The notes under the pieces are model-generated. The model saw nothing but the letters and a program-made list of their open reading frames with translations. It made no database searches and had not been told where the DNA came from. Both the position numbers and the translations under genes were made by a program. From the NCBI GenBank assembly GCA_028023455.1, contig JAQFVV010000023.1, forward strand, positions 1,417,501 through 1,481,500: DNA of 64,000 nucleotides, read 5' to 3'. Positions 1 through 12,205 of this stretch are shown one piece after another. Origin of the DNA: Epiperipatus broadwayi (taxonomy: Eukaryota; Onychophora; Udeonychophora; Euonychophora; Peripatidae). The stretch's first letter is position 1, and each line of letters starts with the position of its first letter.

Positions 1-1877
1 ATTGATCTCTAAGTCAGTACATAAATAAATAAAAGTTTAATCTTATTGTAGATATAATAGGCTGATAAACAATGGTAAAATGTTACCGATTTTAAATGTT
101 ATCTATTAATTGTTTTACTTTATTGCCTAATTACTTTATCTATCTTTGGGTTGAGAATTTATATATATACATATGCCCACAAAAACATGTATTGTTGTAG
201 TATTTAGAAATTATTAATTAAAAATAAACAATGTGCTATAACTTGTTATTTTACAATATTTTTTCATCTGAATGATGAAAGATATATCATAATACAGTAG
301 TCGAGTGTGTTTTGTATCTTTTACTGTCAGCACTTGATACAAGAATTCATTTGAGCAACCTTAATTAGTCTTAATCTAGTTTTCCAGAAAAAAAGATAGT
401 TATGTCAATATTTAGTAATTATTTAATATTTCATAATGCATCTTTCATTTTTTAAAGTAATAATTATTTTTGATATCAGTTAATTTTTTTTTTTTCAATA
501 TATTTCTTTTCATTACTTTTTAAAATATACATTCTGATGTATTATTATTTATCTCTGTGACTAAGCATTTATAATATTTATATTGAGTCAGTACTATTAA
601 AATATAAAATTATTATGTAAATAATAAATTATCTTTAGATTTCAGCTTTTTTTAATATATATATATAGATAGATAGAATAGGGTTAATTTTTAACATTTA
701 TCAATATTCAGCAAGTTGCTGTCACTTAAATAAATTTATACCTTTTCAAAAATTATGTAGATATAGATAATTGATTAAGTTAAAAAGCTGCAAATGTGAC
801 ATTAATAGTTATATTTGCAATATGTATATTAAAATGATAAATGTTATACTTTTGTAGTTATACATTTAGAATTTAGTTAATTTTAATTAATATAGACATT
901 GTGCAGTTTTTTTTCTTCCTAAGAGCAGTATATAAATTAGTTTTGACATCATCATCAACCCAAGTTGCCTGAAGAAAAACCGTTTTCAAGTTTAAATAAT
1001 AGAAAATAGATTAAGAATTCTTTTGGTCATTTGTGATTGTAATTAATTTAGACAAGCTCTAAATTTTTGATGATGAAAAAGAAAATGTCTTTGTGTTAAA
1101 AAAATTATTTGTCAAAGTTATTTCAAAATTTAAAAATTATACTACTTGTGTTAAATGCTACTTAACAAGATCAAGGAATTAATATTATATATTTAATATT
1201 TTATTTGACTGAGAAAGAAGGGATATGTTGTTAATTTGTATTTTCCTTTTAGTATTACTTTTTTAATAAATGCCATTCACTATATATGTTTATTTATTAA
1301 TCTTTTTTAAATATAGATATCTGTCTGCTTTGTGATATATTTTTAATTTCTTTTTTTTTATTATATTTATCAGTATTTAAAAATAAGATAATAAAACAAT
1401 ATTTTTTTTAGTTTTCATGAAACTTTCTTTTTTACTGTTTTATCTGATGAAGACTACATGTTAAGCAAAAAAAAAAAATTACTTGCACAAAAGAGAAGTT
1501 GTATTATTATATTAAATTGAATAATAAATTTAATGATACTGAAGATAGTGAAATTATACTTTAGACTAATAACCAAATTGTTTCTTTTATGTTTATACTT
1601 TTTTATTCTGATGATTATGAAATATTTTGCTTCAGTTATCAGTAGACTTCTTTTAAACCTTATTCATTTTAATCATAAATTTGAGAGGAAAATTGATGAT
1701 TGCTGTTTAACACAACTGAAACAATTCACCATAATAAATTTATAGAGTTTAAAAGAAGATTAGTGATGACTATATAACATAGAAGCATTTTATAATATTA
1801 ATAAAAGCATGAAGAAAATAGTTTGGTTATTATATCAAAATGTTATAATTGTTAATATTTTTATATCTTTATTTTAG
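1..1877 (+). other. Intron sequence upstream of the first recognised exon
   Basis: Very AT-rich DNA with poly-A, poly-T and short TA runs. I see no exon, conserved protein segment or structured repeat in it. It is read as intron because the exon at 1878 opens after a splice acceptor and encodes an internal part of a transporter. The N-terminal exon of that gene is therefore expected further upstream, outside the window. The 70-codon open frame at 1533-1745 is low-complexity (Leu, Ile, Phe, Lys) and is taken as chance. Confidence 0.6.
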
Positions 1878-1965
1878 GAAGATGGTTTTAATTGGGACAC
1901 TAAGCTACAAGGTCTTGTTCTTGGTTCTTTTTTTTATGGGTATATTATTACCCAGATTCCAGGAG
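1878..1965 (+). CDS. SLC17-family anion transporter (sialin-like), internal exon
   Basis: This 88-nt exon encodes [19 protein letters not shown] followed by [11 protein letters not shown], the last codon being completed by the next exon. It is preceded by a T-rich tract ending in ATTTTAG and followed by GTATTT, so both splice sites fit the consensus. In SLC17 major facilitator proteins (sialin, vesicular glutamate and phosphate transporters) the segment W-x-x-x-x-Q-G-x-I/V-L-x-S-F-F-Y-G-Y-x-x-T-Q-I-P-G-G marks the first extracellular loop running into transmembrane helix 2. The exon ends in phase 1 and joins in frame to 30308. The protein would sit in a lysosomal, vesicular or plasma membrane and co-transport organic anions with H+ or Na+. 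The exact subfamily cannot be decided from two exons. Confidence 0.88.
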
Positions 1966-3170
1966 GTATTTATAAAGTCTGTTTACATTCACTTAGTCAT
2001 ATAAATTTATATACTAAATATTGTTTGTAATAAACGCTCACTATTGCAAATCACGCATTATTCTATTAATACAATTTCAAAGTAAACATATAAATATTTT
2101 TAAATTTATAAAATTTTAATTAATTTGTAATTGCAAAAATATATTTATACAGGTATGAGCTAACTAATGATAGTGATATGTTTTGACCAAGTTATTTTTG
2201 ATCAGTTTGGATGAAAGTTAATGATTATATAAGAGCTGTCAAATGTACAAATATTGACAAAGAAAATAAACATCTGCACATATTTAACACACTAAAATAT
2301 TGCATTTAAAAAAAAAGATGGACCTAATTTTGGATAAAATTATGTAGAAAATGGAATATATGTTTAAATAAGATAAAGTAATATTAGAGGAGGAGGGGAC
2401 TATCATAGAGTGTTCACCTTATTATTTTTTACAATTGAGATTATAGGCAAGTAAAGTATAATAAAATAGAGGATTTTTCAGTTCATATTCTGATTCATCA
2501 AGAAATCATTTTTTATTTTTTTTTGTAACCAACTGCTGGTATGGAAATTTAAACAGGATATTTATATAGAGCATTCATGTACAAATGTGTAGGAGTGGAA
2601 TTCAAATAATAGGACAACTTCTTCACATTCTCCTCATGGTTACTTTGTGGTTATGTGAGCCAAATAATCTTTTTTTTAAAAAAATGGATCTTTAGTATTC
2701 CATAAAGCTGAACTCCAACACACATAACTTTCATCATCACAAATATCCAGAAAGTCCTTTTCACCCTAACGATAAATATGACTTTGAGCATTATCATGAG
2801 AAAAAAATATCTCCAGCAGTTTCCATTTGAAGAATAATCTTCTCTAACATTCGAATAAATATGACCCCATTTTTTTCAATCCTTTCTTTCACTTAATCTT
2901 ATTCTTTTAGCATTTGTTATATATTCAACTTTTTTCAATCATTTAGAACTAACTAATCTCGAAAGAAGATTGGCTTCCAGATGAAATAAAAGGATCACCA
3001 AGAGAGCGTTTCATTTATTAAAAAGAAAAAAAAATCACGAATAAACTATTTTTTAATGACAATTTCTAAACAAAAATAACTGAAAATTAAAACTTTATAT
3101 ACTACTGTTAGCACACAAACAGATATATATATATGTTGATACGAAGATTTTCATGGGTTGCATATATAAA
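1966..3170. other. Unassigned AT-rich intron DNA
   Basis: No recognisable element. It holds low-complexity A/T tracts and a few moderately complex patches (around 2520-2800) that translate to nothing familiar in any frame. Confidence 0.5.
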
Positions 3171-3320
3171 AGACATATTTTGTGGGTTCATCCATGTTAA
3201 AAAATTTAAATATTGATATACCGATGTTTCAACTTGATCACACAAGTCATCCACTGGGTGATGAAAGGTAGAAAAACGATTGTAGATGCACTACAATCAC
3301 TGATTTGAAAAAAACATTAA
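3171..3320 (+). repeat. Left inverted arm (pseudo-LTR) of the Penelope-like element
   Basis: This arm is the reverse complement of 4284-4433 with only a scattering of mismatches. The shared core includes the TTTTGTGGGTTCATCCAT and GATATACCGATGTTTC segments. The RT motif C remnant begins about 35 bp inside the arm. Confidence 0.85.
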
Positions 3321-3353
3321 AGTTCCACCAATAGCAAAAAAATGTTTTTTTTA

Positions 3354-4250
3354 AAAAAACATAGATGACACTTTTGTCATATGGCAACATGGGAAAAAAT
3401 AAATTAGATAATTTTTTCTTACATTTAAATAATATGCATCCTCATATCAAATTTACAATGGAGACAGAATCTGATGGAAAACTCCCTTTTCTTGATGTTC
3501 TGGTCACCAGAACACCAAATAGTTTATCTTTTTCGATTTACAGAAAGAATACACTCATGGAAATATATTTACATTTACATTCTCATCATCACCCAACTCA
3601 GATAGTTTATGTAGACAAAACTCTTTTAAATAGAGCAATTAACCTTTCAGATAAGTCACATCTGAAAGATGAAATAAATCATATTAATAGTGTTTTATTA
3701 GAAAATAGTTATAATTATAAATTTATATAAAAAAAGCCTCATTTCAAGCCCAAAATGGACAAAATAGAAAACAAAAAGGTGATAAATCAGCTATTAGGAT
3801 TTGTGTTCCATGTGTAAAAGGAACTACAGACAGTATTGGACATATATTAAAATGCTATAGTATAGATACAACATTTTCTACTCATCAAAAGATCAGCAAT
3901 ATAATAACCAAGCCTAAGGATTCAATTCCTCTTGAATCTCATGGTAATTATCAAATCTCATGTGAAAATTGTAAAGCTTCTTACGTAGGTATGAGTAATC
4001 ATCACATCAGTGTTAGGAGAGATGAGCATGCTAATACAGTTAAACAACACTCATCATCATCAGCACTCTCACTCCATACTATAGATTCAGGTCATAAAAT
4101 TGATTTTTCTAGTACCAGGATCATATCCATGTGATAATCTCTTCCAGTGCAAAATTAGAGAAGCCATTGAGATAACTAAAAGGCCAGATTGAATCAATAA
4201 GCAAGATGATACATGCAAACTTCCTCCTATTTGGAAAGATTTTTTTAAAA
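3354..4250 (+). pseudogene. Penelope-type RT C-terminus plus GIY-YIG endonuclease, frameshifted
   Basis: The reading starts at RT motif C, where NIDDTFVIWQHG (usually Y-V-D-D-T-F-V) is visible at about 3355-3390. A frameshift near 3400 leads into the 3365-3730 frame with LDNFFLHLNNMHPHIKFTME and the FLDVLVTR motif typical of Penelope RTs. A second shift moves into an open frame at 3781-4134. That frame carries the endonuclease: YQISCENCKASYVGMS (GIY-YIG core with C-x-x-C), then RRDEH and the SGHKIDF segment. The catalytic Glu region, IREAIEITKRPD, follows in another frame at about 4150-4190. At least three frame breaks and several stop codons make it non-functional. The family assignment is secure from motif order. 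The subfamily (Neptune or Poseidon-like) is a guess. Confidence 0.85.
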
Positions 4251-4283
4251 AACAAATTAACATTTTTGCTATTAGTGGAAATT

Positions 4284-4433
4284 TAACATTTTTTTTTCAA
4301 ATCAGTGATTGCGATGCCTCTACAACCATCTTTCTACCTTTTATCACCCAGTGGATGACTTGTGTGATCAAGTCGAAACATCGGTATATCAATATTTAAT
4401 TTTTTTAATATGGATGAACCCACAAAATATGTC
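4284..4433 (+). repeat. Right inverted arm (pseudo-LTR) of the Penelope-like element
   Basis: Inverted copy of 3171-3320, in sense orientation at the 3' end of the element. It contains the hairpin described at 4351-4386. It ends in ATGTCATATATATA, that is, on a TA-rich tract. Confidence 0.85.
4351..4386 (+). ncRNA. Possible degenerate hammerhead-ribozyme core in the pseudo-LTR
   Basis: At 4357-4374 GACTTG and CAAGTC form a 6-bp stem closed by the loop TGTGAT, and are followed directly by GAAAC (4375-4379). Penelope-like pseudo-LTRs are known to carry hammerhead ribozymes with the core CUGAUGA, stem II, GAAA. Here the bases before GATGA are TG rather than CU, and the best stem II pairing absorbs the conserved GA. 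The core is therefore at best mutated, and self-cleavage is unlikely. Confidence 0.3.
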
Positions 4434-4785
4434 ATATATATATTGTATTCCTTAAAGATGATTAAAAGTAAGATAAAACAATGTTTTGTAGCATATCACA
4501 GGTCATAAGATCTTTTTAAAAGTATTCATAGAGAGACTATGAAGAAGAAGGCAGTTCTGTTTATGAGAGCTTAAGCAGTTTTATACTCTTACCAAAAATA
4601 TCGAGTAAATTTTTTTACTGGCCAACATTGGATATCTAGTTGAGTTAACTATGGAATGATTATCTGAAAACAATATTCCTAAACCTATTGAAAACAATCC
4701 AAATTTAATTTTGGTCCAAATAATTTTTTTTTTCATATTTATTTGGACCAAATTGATCAAACCCATGTTATATATATATATTAAA
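4434..4785. other. Spacer between two retroelements
   Basis: About 350 bp between the Penelope-like and RTE elements. Nothing is recognised apart from a (TA)n tract at 4769-4781, which marks the 5' junction of the LINE that follows. Confidence 0.5.
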
Positions 4786-6113
4786 AAGGTGATAAAGAAT
4801 ATATTAGAAATTACAGATCCATCAGCTTTTATCAGTTTTATATAAAAATTTTACCAGGATAATTACAAACTCGTCTACAGAGAACATTGAATTTCCACCA
4901 ACCAAGAGAACAAGCTGGATTTAAAAGTGGTTTTAGTATAGTAGATCATATCCAGGTATTGAGAGAAGTTATAGAAAGGACAAATGAATATAAGTTGCCA
5001 TTATGATTAGGATTTGTAGATTATGAAAAGGCATTTGATTCTATAAACATTTCTTCAGTGATTAAAGCATTAGATCATCAAGGTACAGATCCAGGATATT
5101 GTCATATTTTAAAGAATATTTATAAAAATGCAACAGCAACAATTAGATTACATAATATTACTGGGAAAGTCAACATTGAGAAGGATGTAAGACAGGGTGA
5201 CTCTATATCTCCAAAACGTTTTACAACAGTGCTGCAAGAAGTATTTTGTGGATTAAAATGGGGAGCTAAAGGAGTGAACGTAAATGGAGATTATTTAAGT
5301 CATTTAGATTTTGCAGATGATGTAGTTGTTTTTGCAAATAATGCTTTTAGAGGTGCAGGAAATGTTGCAGGAGTTATGAGATGAAAGTAGGAAAGTAGGA
5401 CTAAAGATAAATGTTAAAAAGACTAAAGTAATGTTTAATGGATTTTCTCAAAGTATGAAAATTAAAGATTGATTATGATGAATTAGAAGAAGTTAACAGT
5501 TACAAATACCTTGATCAAATTATTAATACAGATGGAAACATAATTGATGAAATTAATCATAGAATTAAACTTAGTTGGAGTGCTTTTGGTAGAAATAATT
5601 TGATACTAAAAGGAAATATGCCTATGTATTTGAAAGGAAAAGTTTTTAATAATTGTGTTTTACCAGTTCTTACTTATGGATCTGAGATGAGGACACTTAA
5701 TAGAAGAGCAATACAGAGACTTCAGACTACTCAAAGAAGTATGGAGAGATGCGTGTTGGGAGTAACAAGAGGAGATCAAAAATGCAGTATATAGATAAGA
5801 GAACAAACAGGTGTTACTGACCTCATTGAAAAAAAATAAAAGACTGAAGTGGAATTGGGCTGGACATATTGCTAGAAGAGATGATAATAGATGGACAACT
5901 GAAATCTTAAACTGGGTTCCAAGAGATTGTAAATGACCCAGAAAGAGATCACATGTGAGATGGATGGATGAAATAAGAAAGTATGCATGGGTGGTGTGGA
6001 GAAGAGAAGCTAAAGATCAGAGGAGATAAATTGAACTTGGAGAGACCTTCATCCTGCAATGGATTGATAATGGTTGATAACGTTGATGATATATATATAT
6101 ATATATATATTAT
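4786..6113 (+). pseudogene. RTE-like LINE ('family A'), 3' part of reverse transcriptase, decayed
   Basis: The copy starts abruptly next to (TA)n at the RT segment KGDKEYIRNYRSISF. It continues through QPREQAGFKSGFSIVDHIQV, motif A (FVDYEKAFDSI), motif B (VRQGDSISP at about 5190) and motif C (FADDVVVFAN at about 5310-5340). The C-terminal region with the WNWAGHIARRDDNRW block (about 5850) and the HVRWMDEI block (about 5955) follows. Nonsense codons and frameshifts are frequent after 5380. The 3' end is a short array of TTGATAATGG / TTGATAACG / TTGATGATA-type repeats (about 6062-6090) merging into (TA)n, as expected for RTE-clade elements. Endonuclease and N-terminal RT are absent by 5' truncation. 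The same family recurs at 32985, 36370, 41280 and 52916. Confidence 0.85.
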
Positions 6114-8340
6114 AATCCCCCTACTTTACACTGATCTTGCACATTATATGAACAAATTCCCAGAGTGCCAATTCTTTTAATGAATAGAATAAATTAATAA
6201 CTATTTTGCTTTAAATTAGTATTGAGACTCTTCTATTTATGCCTGACATATAGCTTAGCTCAGTGGAGGTCTGTATAAAATAACGAATATATAGAATATA
6301 AATAAATGAAGGAAGAAATGCTATTGATCATTAAAATAAGATATATGCCTCATTTATTAATCAACCAGATAATAGAAATCAATAAAGTTACATTTATTCA
6401 AGCTAATAAACTATAATTTCAATTCGATCTCTTCCATCATCTGAATACACTCTTACATTAGCTACAATATAACTTTAAAAGAAAAATATGATATTAAATA
6501 ACTCTACTATCTAGTATGTCTTAATTTAAATAGCTAAATTAATATTAAGTTGGAACTATGAAATAAGATCTCAGGGAATCTTTAATACAATTTGATTAAA
6601 GAAATTCTATTATACAACAACTTATAACTATTATAATAAAAAAAATAATGGAATGAGTTGAATGATGTTTCACTGGACTAGCAATTAGATAATGAATGAA
6701 ACAGGGTACCTTTTAATCCCACATCATTGTTTAAATAATAAACTGAGTATAAAACCTTCTTCGTAAGTTTACCAAGTTGTATAGTATTTCATATAATGTT
6801 CTGATCAAGAGAACAATACTATCAGATTTAAATATGTTCATTATCAAATTTATAAAGTAGTACATTTATGTTGCAATAGATATGTGGAAAGTAGAATACA
6901 ACTGCATATAAGAATAACTCAAGACAAAGTTTTGAATAAATAAATATTTATTTACATTTTGCAATCGAAATAAATACAATTGGTTCACATTAGGACTATT
7001 CATTCTAATTCCTAAATTTACAATTATACAATATGCATTCAATCCTATGCCGCATTAAAAATAAAAATGACTTCTAATAACCCAGAGTACCAATTGACAA
7101 TCAGGTGAGTAAACTACACAAAATCAAAACTCAAGCATGGGGGAAGTATCCTCTTGGAAGTCTGTCTTTAAACCCAGAGTAAAATCAAAATTATCCAAGA
7201 GACATTACACATAAAATCAAGCTGAAGCATGGAAATTATAATATATCATGGAATGTACTCATATATATTCTAATCTTTAATTTCAGATATGCATGTGATA
7301 AAAAAATGGAAACCTGTCTAAAAGTTCAAAGTAAAATAATATCAGCCTATTAAATTAGGTATATATGCACACATTGGTATAAGCCACAGTACTTTTATTT
7401 TCACTAATTTATAACTACATTATTCAAATAATTTTTTAATAGCTTCAGAGAGATAACTTGTGTAAAACTAAATCTTAACTATTTAAAACTCAATCTTTTT
7501 TATATTCTTTTAAAACAAAGTAGTCATTTGGAGAAAGATTTATTTAATATTTACTTAAATTAAATCTTGATTATTTAGAACTATCTTTATTATTTAAAGT
7601 TCTTGAGAAACATTCATGAAAATAAAATTGACTTTATCTCTTTTGACACTAATTTCATTCCCTATAACTACTCATTTTGTTTAATAGCACTTATTCTGAG
7701 GCATACCTCATATATATAGAAAATTTTATTAAACTGAAGTAAGTATAATGTATAAATAAAATGCAGAGTTCACACAAAATAAATATGTATAAATGCATAA
7801 ATTAAATTACAAATTACTTGATGTGGATAAGTATTACTATTAGTTTCTTTAAACTTATTAAACTGTTATTGTTCATAATAAGTGAAATTGTTATTTTAAG
7901 TCTGAAAAGAGATTATTTTAAATCTGAAGTGGAGATTAGTGTGCATATCTATGTTTTAACTTTGGACATATATAGAAGAGCTCTTTGTAGTTCTTTAGTG
8001 AAAGATACTGTTAATACTTTTCCTAATATTTCATCATGATCAGTTTTCATATTCAGGATAGAGTTTGTACTAAACTAAAATTCACTTCCACTATTGAGAA
8101 ATGTCTGTTGTAGATGTGATGTTATATATGTGTAGCTGGTTGGTATGAGATTAGAATTAGTTCAGCACAGATTTAGACATCCCGGTTGTGGTACATATTC
8201 AAGAAGAAATCATACAGTGACTTTAGCTGATCATGGTGGTTTACATCAACTGTGTGTAGAATTTTCTTGTATTACATGGTCACAGCAATGACATTCTCAG
8301 TGAATAGTGAGCCAAGGCAACAAGCAAAGGCCAAAAACAA
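6114..8340. other. Unassigned region, possibly a decayed minus-strand LTR-element leader
   Basis: Read on the minus strand there are three TTGG-type motifs: GAATTGGCACTCTGGGAA (6157-6174), CAATTGGTACTCTGGGTT (7079-7096) and TTGATTTTACTCTGGGTTT near 7180. They resemble one another and resemble retroelement primer binding sites. 8100-8330 is a slightly GC-richer stretch with no recognisable protein. No LTR pair could be defined, so the interpretation is tentative. Confidence 0.25.
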
Positions 8341-10559
8341 AATTATTTTCTGAATTTGACTGTTTATATCTCTTTCACTTTTTGGAAAATATATTTTTTA
8401 ATATAATTAAGTAAGCCAGTAATTATTTTTAATCACCCACATTTATAAAATTCCTTGGATAAAAAACAACATATTTATTTGCATGATAACTAGTTATTTT
8501 AATCTCTAAAAAATATATTCAATTGAAATTTTTAAAATATTTACAAAACATCTGATATAAAGGAATTTCCTTTATTATTGTTATAAACTACTTTATTAAA
8601 ATTTTTATTAATTAATGTGATTTTTTGATTGTAATTAATTCAACTTTATTTTAAATAATTTTCTTTTTAGAGCATATCTTTTAATCAAGTTTACTTACTA
8701 AACTAAAATACATTTAATTATAAAAATTGAATCAAAACAAAAAAATTAACAAACTTTTTATTTTATTTTTGAACACATGCATCTTTACCTGTGGGCGTGT
8801 TTGCCTATAATTTATAGAAACCTAGCTTTAATGATAAAATGCAAAATTAATTTATAAAATCTGACCCCACCTCCTGATTGCCAACTACTTTTATTATTTT
8901 TTTTTATGTAAATTCAGATAGGCAATCTCACTTTACATATATATAAAATACAAATTCATATAACATTACAATGCCAGCAAAAAACAAAACTTCACTAAAA
9001 TTCTTCCAGAACCATAGTTTCATCTATTAACAAATAGACCTTTTCAAGGAAAATTCAACGAAACCTACAATATATATATATACAAAACAAAATCCTTCTC
9101 ATTGTTCATATATATATACAAAACAAAATATCCTTCTCATTGTTCACGTCAATTTTAAATCATTGGCATTTTGTGTTTTTTAATTAAATGATTGAAGAAT
9201 CCTAATGGATAAGTTTAATAATGCTTAATCCTCATGGAAAATACTTAATAACAAAGGCTAAAATCCATTAATAATCAGTTTTTCAAACCGTATTTGATAA
9301 GCTTATAATTGTCTGTTTTATTTTTCTTAGGTATTAAATGCAGTAATTAATTCTTTAAAGCATAACTTTCATTGATTATAAAATCTCTAGGCATATTTAT
9401 GAAGATACAATATTGATGATAACTCCATTTGTTAATAATAGTTTGTAATAATTATCCATCACTTTAGATTACTATGATAATTCACTGATTACATTAGTTT
9501 TAAAATATACATCCAAAATTTTAAGTAGTTTTTCTTAAATATAATATAAAACAAATCATTAATCCATTAATTTATTTTAGCTTTATAATACTCATCTGAA
9601 GCATTATGTTATTATATAAGTATAAATTCCAAACAAGTGATTTTTGGTTTGGAGAAGGGACAAAAATGATGCAATTCAAAATAAAATGTAGCATTCCAAG
9701 TGAAGTATTCTTAAAATTTTTATACTTAAATCTAAATATTTGATTTTCCTCTTTTTAAATTCATTATTAAATGACATATATTGTTAGACATTTAGTTTCT
9801 CCATTTAGGACAATGTAGAAGAATATTTGTCATTAAAGAGGCAAATACTTATTAATTTTCCACTCAAACATCATTTTAGTGTGGAATGCTAAGATGACTA
9901 ATTTTACCATTAAATCCTATGCAATCCTTCTTCTTACAATTAGTAAAAGATTGAACAATTTTTAACACATAGGTATCTTTATAGGTTTCATCATATGCTT
10001 AAAAATTGTAATGTATTTTTTGATTTTTTTAACACTTGCTTTTTCTGTCAGTGTCCAACATATTTTTAATAATTTCTCTATCTCAAATCATTTTTTTGTA
10101 TTTGTTTCAATATTGTTTTCATTTTTATATTTTAAACAGTTTCTTGGAGAGAAGTAAATGAAAGATAAAACATTGCTCATAAGACTTGTTATTTACCAGA
10201 TAGGTTTGAATGTTTTTTTTAGTTTCATTTTATTTTCCAAGAATAGCTAGATATCCATTTACCAACAAATATTGGATTGTTAACTTTCGCTGTTCTTCTC
10301 TTTATCTTCATCTCTAAAATCACTAATCTTACCTTTTATTTCAATTGTTGATGCTTCTGTTTCAAATAAAGGAATATTTCAAATTATATTATTATACATT
10401 TTTTCAGATCTAACTTTGAGAATCACAAAATAATTTCTTTACCTATTATAATTGACATTCTTATTATTATTGTTTTTTTATCTATTTTTGTCACTTCTTA
10501 TATGTTCAGTTGCCCAACTTTTATAAAGTTCTTGATTGAATAAAATGCTTTATTAATTT

Positions 10560-10560
<1 letters not shown>
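8341..10560. other. AT-rich intron DNA, nothing recognised
   Basis: No coding or structured element apart from the short tandem duplication at 9068-9146. The sequence is dominated by A/T homopolymer runs. Confidence 0.5.
9068..9146. repeat. Tandem duplication of about 38 bp
   Basis: A unit made of a (TA)n run, ACAAAACAAAAT and CCTTCTCATTGTTCA occurs twice in a row with a 2-bp difference. It probably arose by replication slippage at the TA run. Confidence 0.85.
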
Positions 10561-10592
<32 letters not shown>

Positions 10593-10593
10593 C
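10560..10593. repeat. (TA)n(GT)n compound microsatellite
   Basis: An uninterrupted TA run passes into a GT run. It lies about 95 bp before the start of the long direct repeat at 10690. Confidence 0.9.
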
Positions 10594-10689
10594 AGCTGAT
10601 TTTCATAAATTATGTGTTATGTTTATATATTTAAAAAACTATTAATATTATCTTTCCTACCTAATCATTTGTTTCTTAAAATAATATAT

Positions 10690-11690
10690 TGAAATAATAT
10701 ATTTCTTTGGAATGTATTTTAATGCTGTATAAATTAATTAAATATATAGAAAGAAATTTTATTAATTTAAAAGTGTAACATCATTGATATTTTTAAATAC
10801 TAAGTTGGTATTATTATTATAGTTTAAAGGCATTATATATTTTTTTTATAAATAAAAAGATTTTATTAAATGATAATATAAAAAGAAATTCAAGTATTTA
10901 ATTTAAAAATATTAATTTTAAGAATTGACAATTAATTTTAAATAATTTTAAAATTGACTATCAATTTATTTACTGTTCTATTAGTAAGTAGCCAAGAATG
11001 ATTTCTTATCAAGAAAACTGTTTTGATCACATGAACAAAGGAATCACCTGCTGAATTTAGAAAGGAAAATATAGGATTTTAAATTCTCAAAATGAACTAG
11101 TAAATAAATAGTTTTTATTTCAAGAATTTGGGAACCAAGACTCAAATGGATAATCTACTTGTTTTCATTTATCATAAATAGCATTACCTCATAACCAGCA
11201 ACTGCCAAAAACATTACTTTTTACATCTTTGTTTAGGCTTATCTTTTATATTTCAAATGAAGTGCCATTATGAAAGAAAGGATAATCTGCTTTAGCTTAA
11301 ATTTGCATAATATTAATATATTCTATTGGAAAACAAGTTAAAATTACAAAACAACTTATAAATTTTTATTAAATAATTTTTATTTATAAAAAATTGTTTT
11401 TTTATAAAAATATTATGCTGATATTGATTATTTTAAATTGTCACTTTTTAAATATTGGATCAATCACTATTTATGTAATTATCAAAGGTGTAGGTAAGTA
11501 ATATTTTCAAAATGTTTTAAATATAATGTTCAAAAATAATACAGATATAATAAACAATAGTTTATTTTATTTTATAGACATCGCATTTCAATACAGATTA
11601 TGAAATATATAACCTGTGTTATTTAATGATATTTGTAATTTTAAATAATGGTTGTTTAAATAATAACAAATTTATTTTATATATATATAT
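10690..11690 (+). repeat. 5' LTR, first part (before the nested insertion)
   Basis: It aligns from end to end with 18131-19085. Shared landmarks are CTTTGGAAT...ATTTTAATGCTGTAT near the start, AGAATGATTTCTTATCAAGA (about 10996), AAATGAAGTGCCATTATGAA (about 11257) and TTTCAATACAGATTATGAAA (about 11585). Divergence between the copies is obvious by eye, with many substitutions and small indels, so the insertion is old. Confidence 0.7.
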
Positions 11691-11718
11691 TGTAACGATA
11701 TATAAATATGTCGTTACA
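11691..11718 (+). repeat. Short palindrome at the left end of the solo LTR
   Basis: TGTAACGA and TCGTTACA form a perfect 8-bp inverted repeat separated by 12 AT-only bases, at the very start of the inserted block. Confidence 0.8.
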
Positions 11719-12167
11719 TTAAATTGAAATAAAAACTTTTAAGTTCGCATATAAAAATAAGTGTATTAAAAAGAAAAAAAAACTAAACGCTAAAATTAAA
11801 ATGTTTGTTAAACGTATATATTCGCACAGATGCTAAACTTTAAAAATATTTTTTTCATAAACAAAAAAAAAAAAGTATTTGAACGTATTTTTTTTAATAA
11901 AAAACTACAAGATTGAAATATAAAAATATTTTAATAAAAAAATAACGTAAGTTAAAATAAAAACAGGTATTAATTAATTCCTGTAATCTATAAATGGAAA
12001 TGATTGTTTATTGATTATCTAAAAGCTGTTTAATTAAAAAGTCAGATGAAAAGTTAGATAAGAGAAGAAAGAGATTTTAGCTTGACCAATGGAAGCAAAT
12101 AAAGGCCCGGACCATAACGAAAAAAACAGAACAGTGACGTTTTTGTTCATGGAATCCATAGGAGGAC

Positions 12168-12205
12168 TATAAAAAGAAAAAATATTGAGTTCCAGTCAGT
12201 TTTTT
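12168..12205 (+). promoter_or_regulatory. Core promoter of the solo LTR: TATA box plus TCAGT initiator
   Basis: TATAAAAAG at 12168-12176 lies about 30 bp upstream of the A in TCAGTT (12196-12201), the arthropod-type initiator. This is the spacing of a TATA-initiator RNA polymerase II promoter and would define the U3/R boundary of the LTR. Downstream, TACC followed by GTAAGC at about 12385 resembles a splice donor. Use of either site is not shown. Confidence 0.5.

Larger units (their letters stand above)
3171..4433 (+). mobile_element. Penelope-like retroelement, truncated, with inverted terminal repeats
   Basis: An element of about 1.26 kb bounded by inverted arms of about 150 bp (3171-3320 and 4284-4433). 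Both arms carry the same block, including the sequences CACACAAGTCATCCACTGGG and, read inward, ATACCGATGTTTC. Between the arms lies the C-terminal part of a reverse transcriptase followed by a GIY-YIG endonuclease domain, the domain order of EN-containing Penelope-like elements. Such elements carry pseudo-LTRs and often an inverted partial copy at the 5' end, which fits. The RT is missing everything N-terminal to motif C, so this is a dead 5'-truncated copy. Flanks are AT-rich, and a (TA)n tract lies just left of the element at about 3122-3132. Confidence 0.85.
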
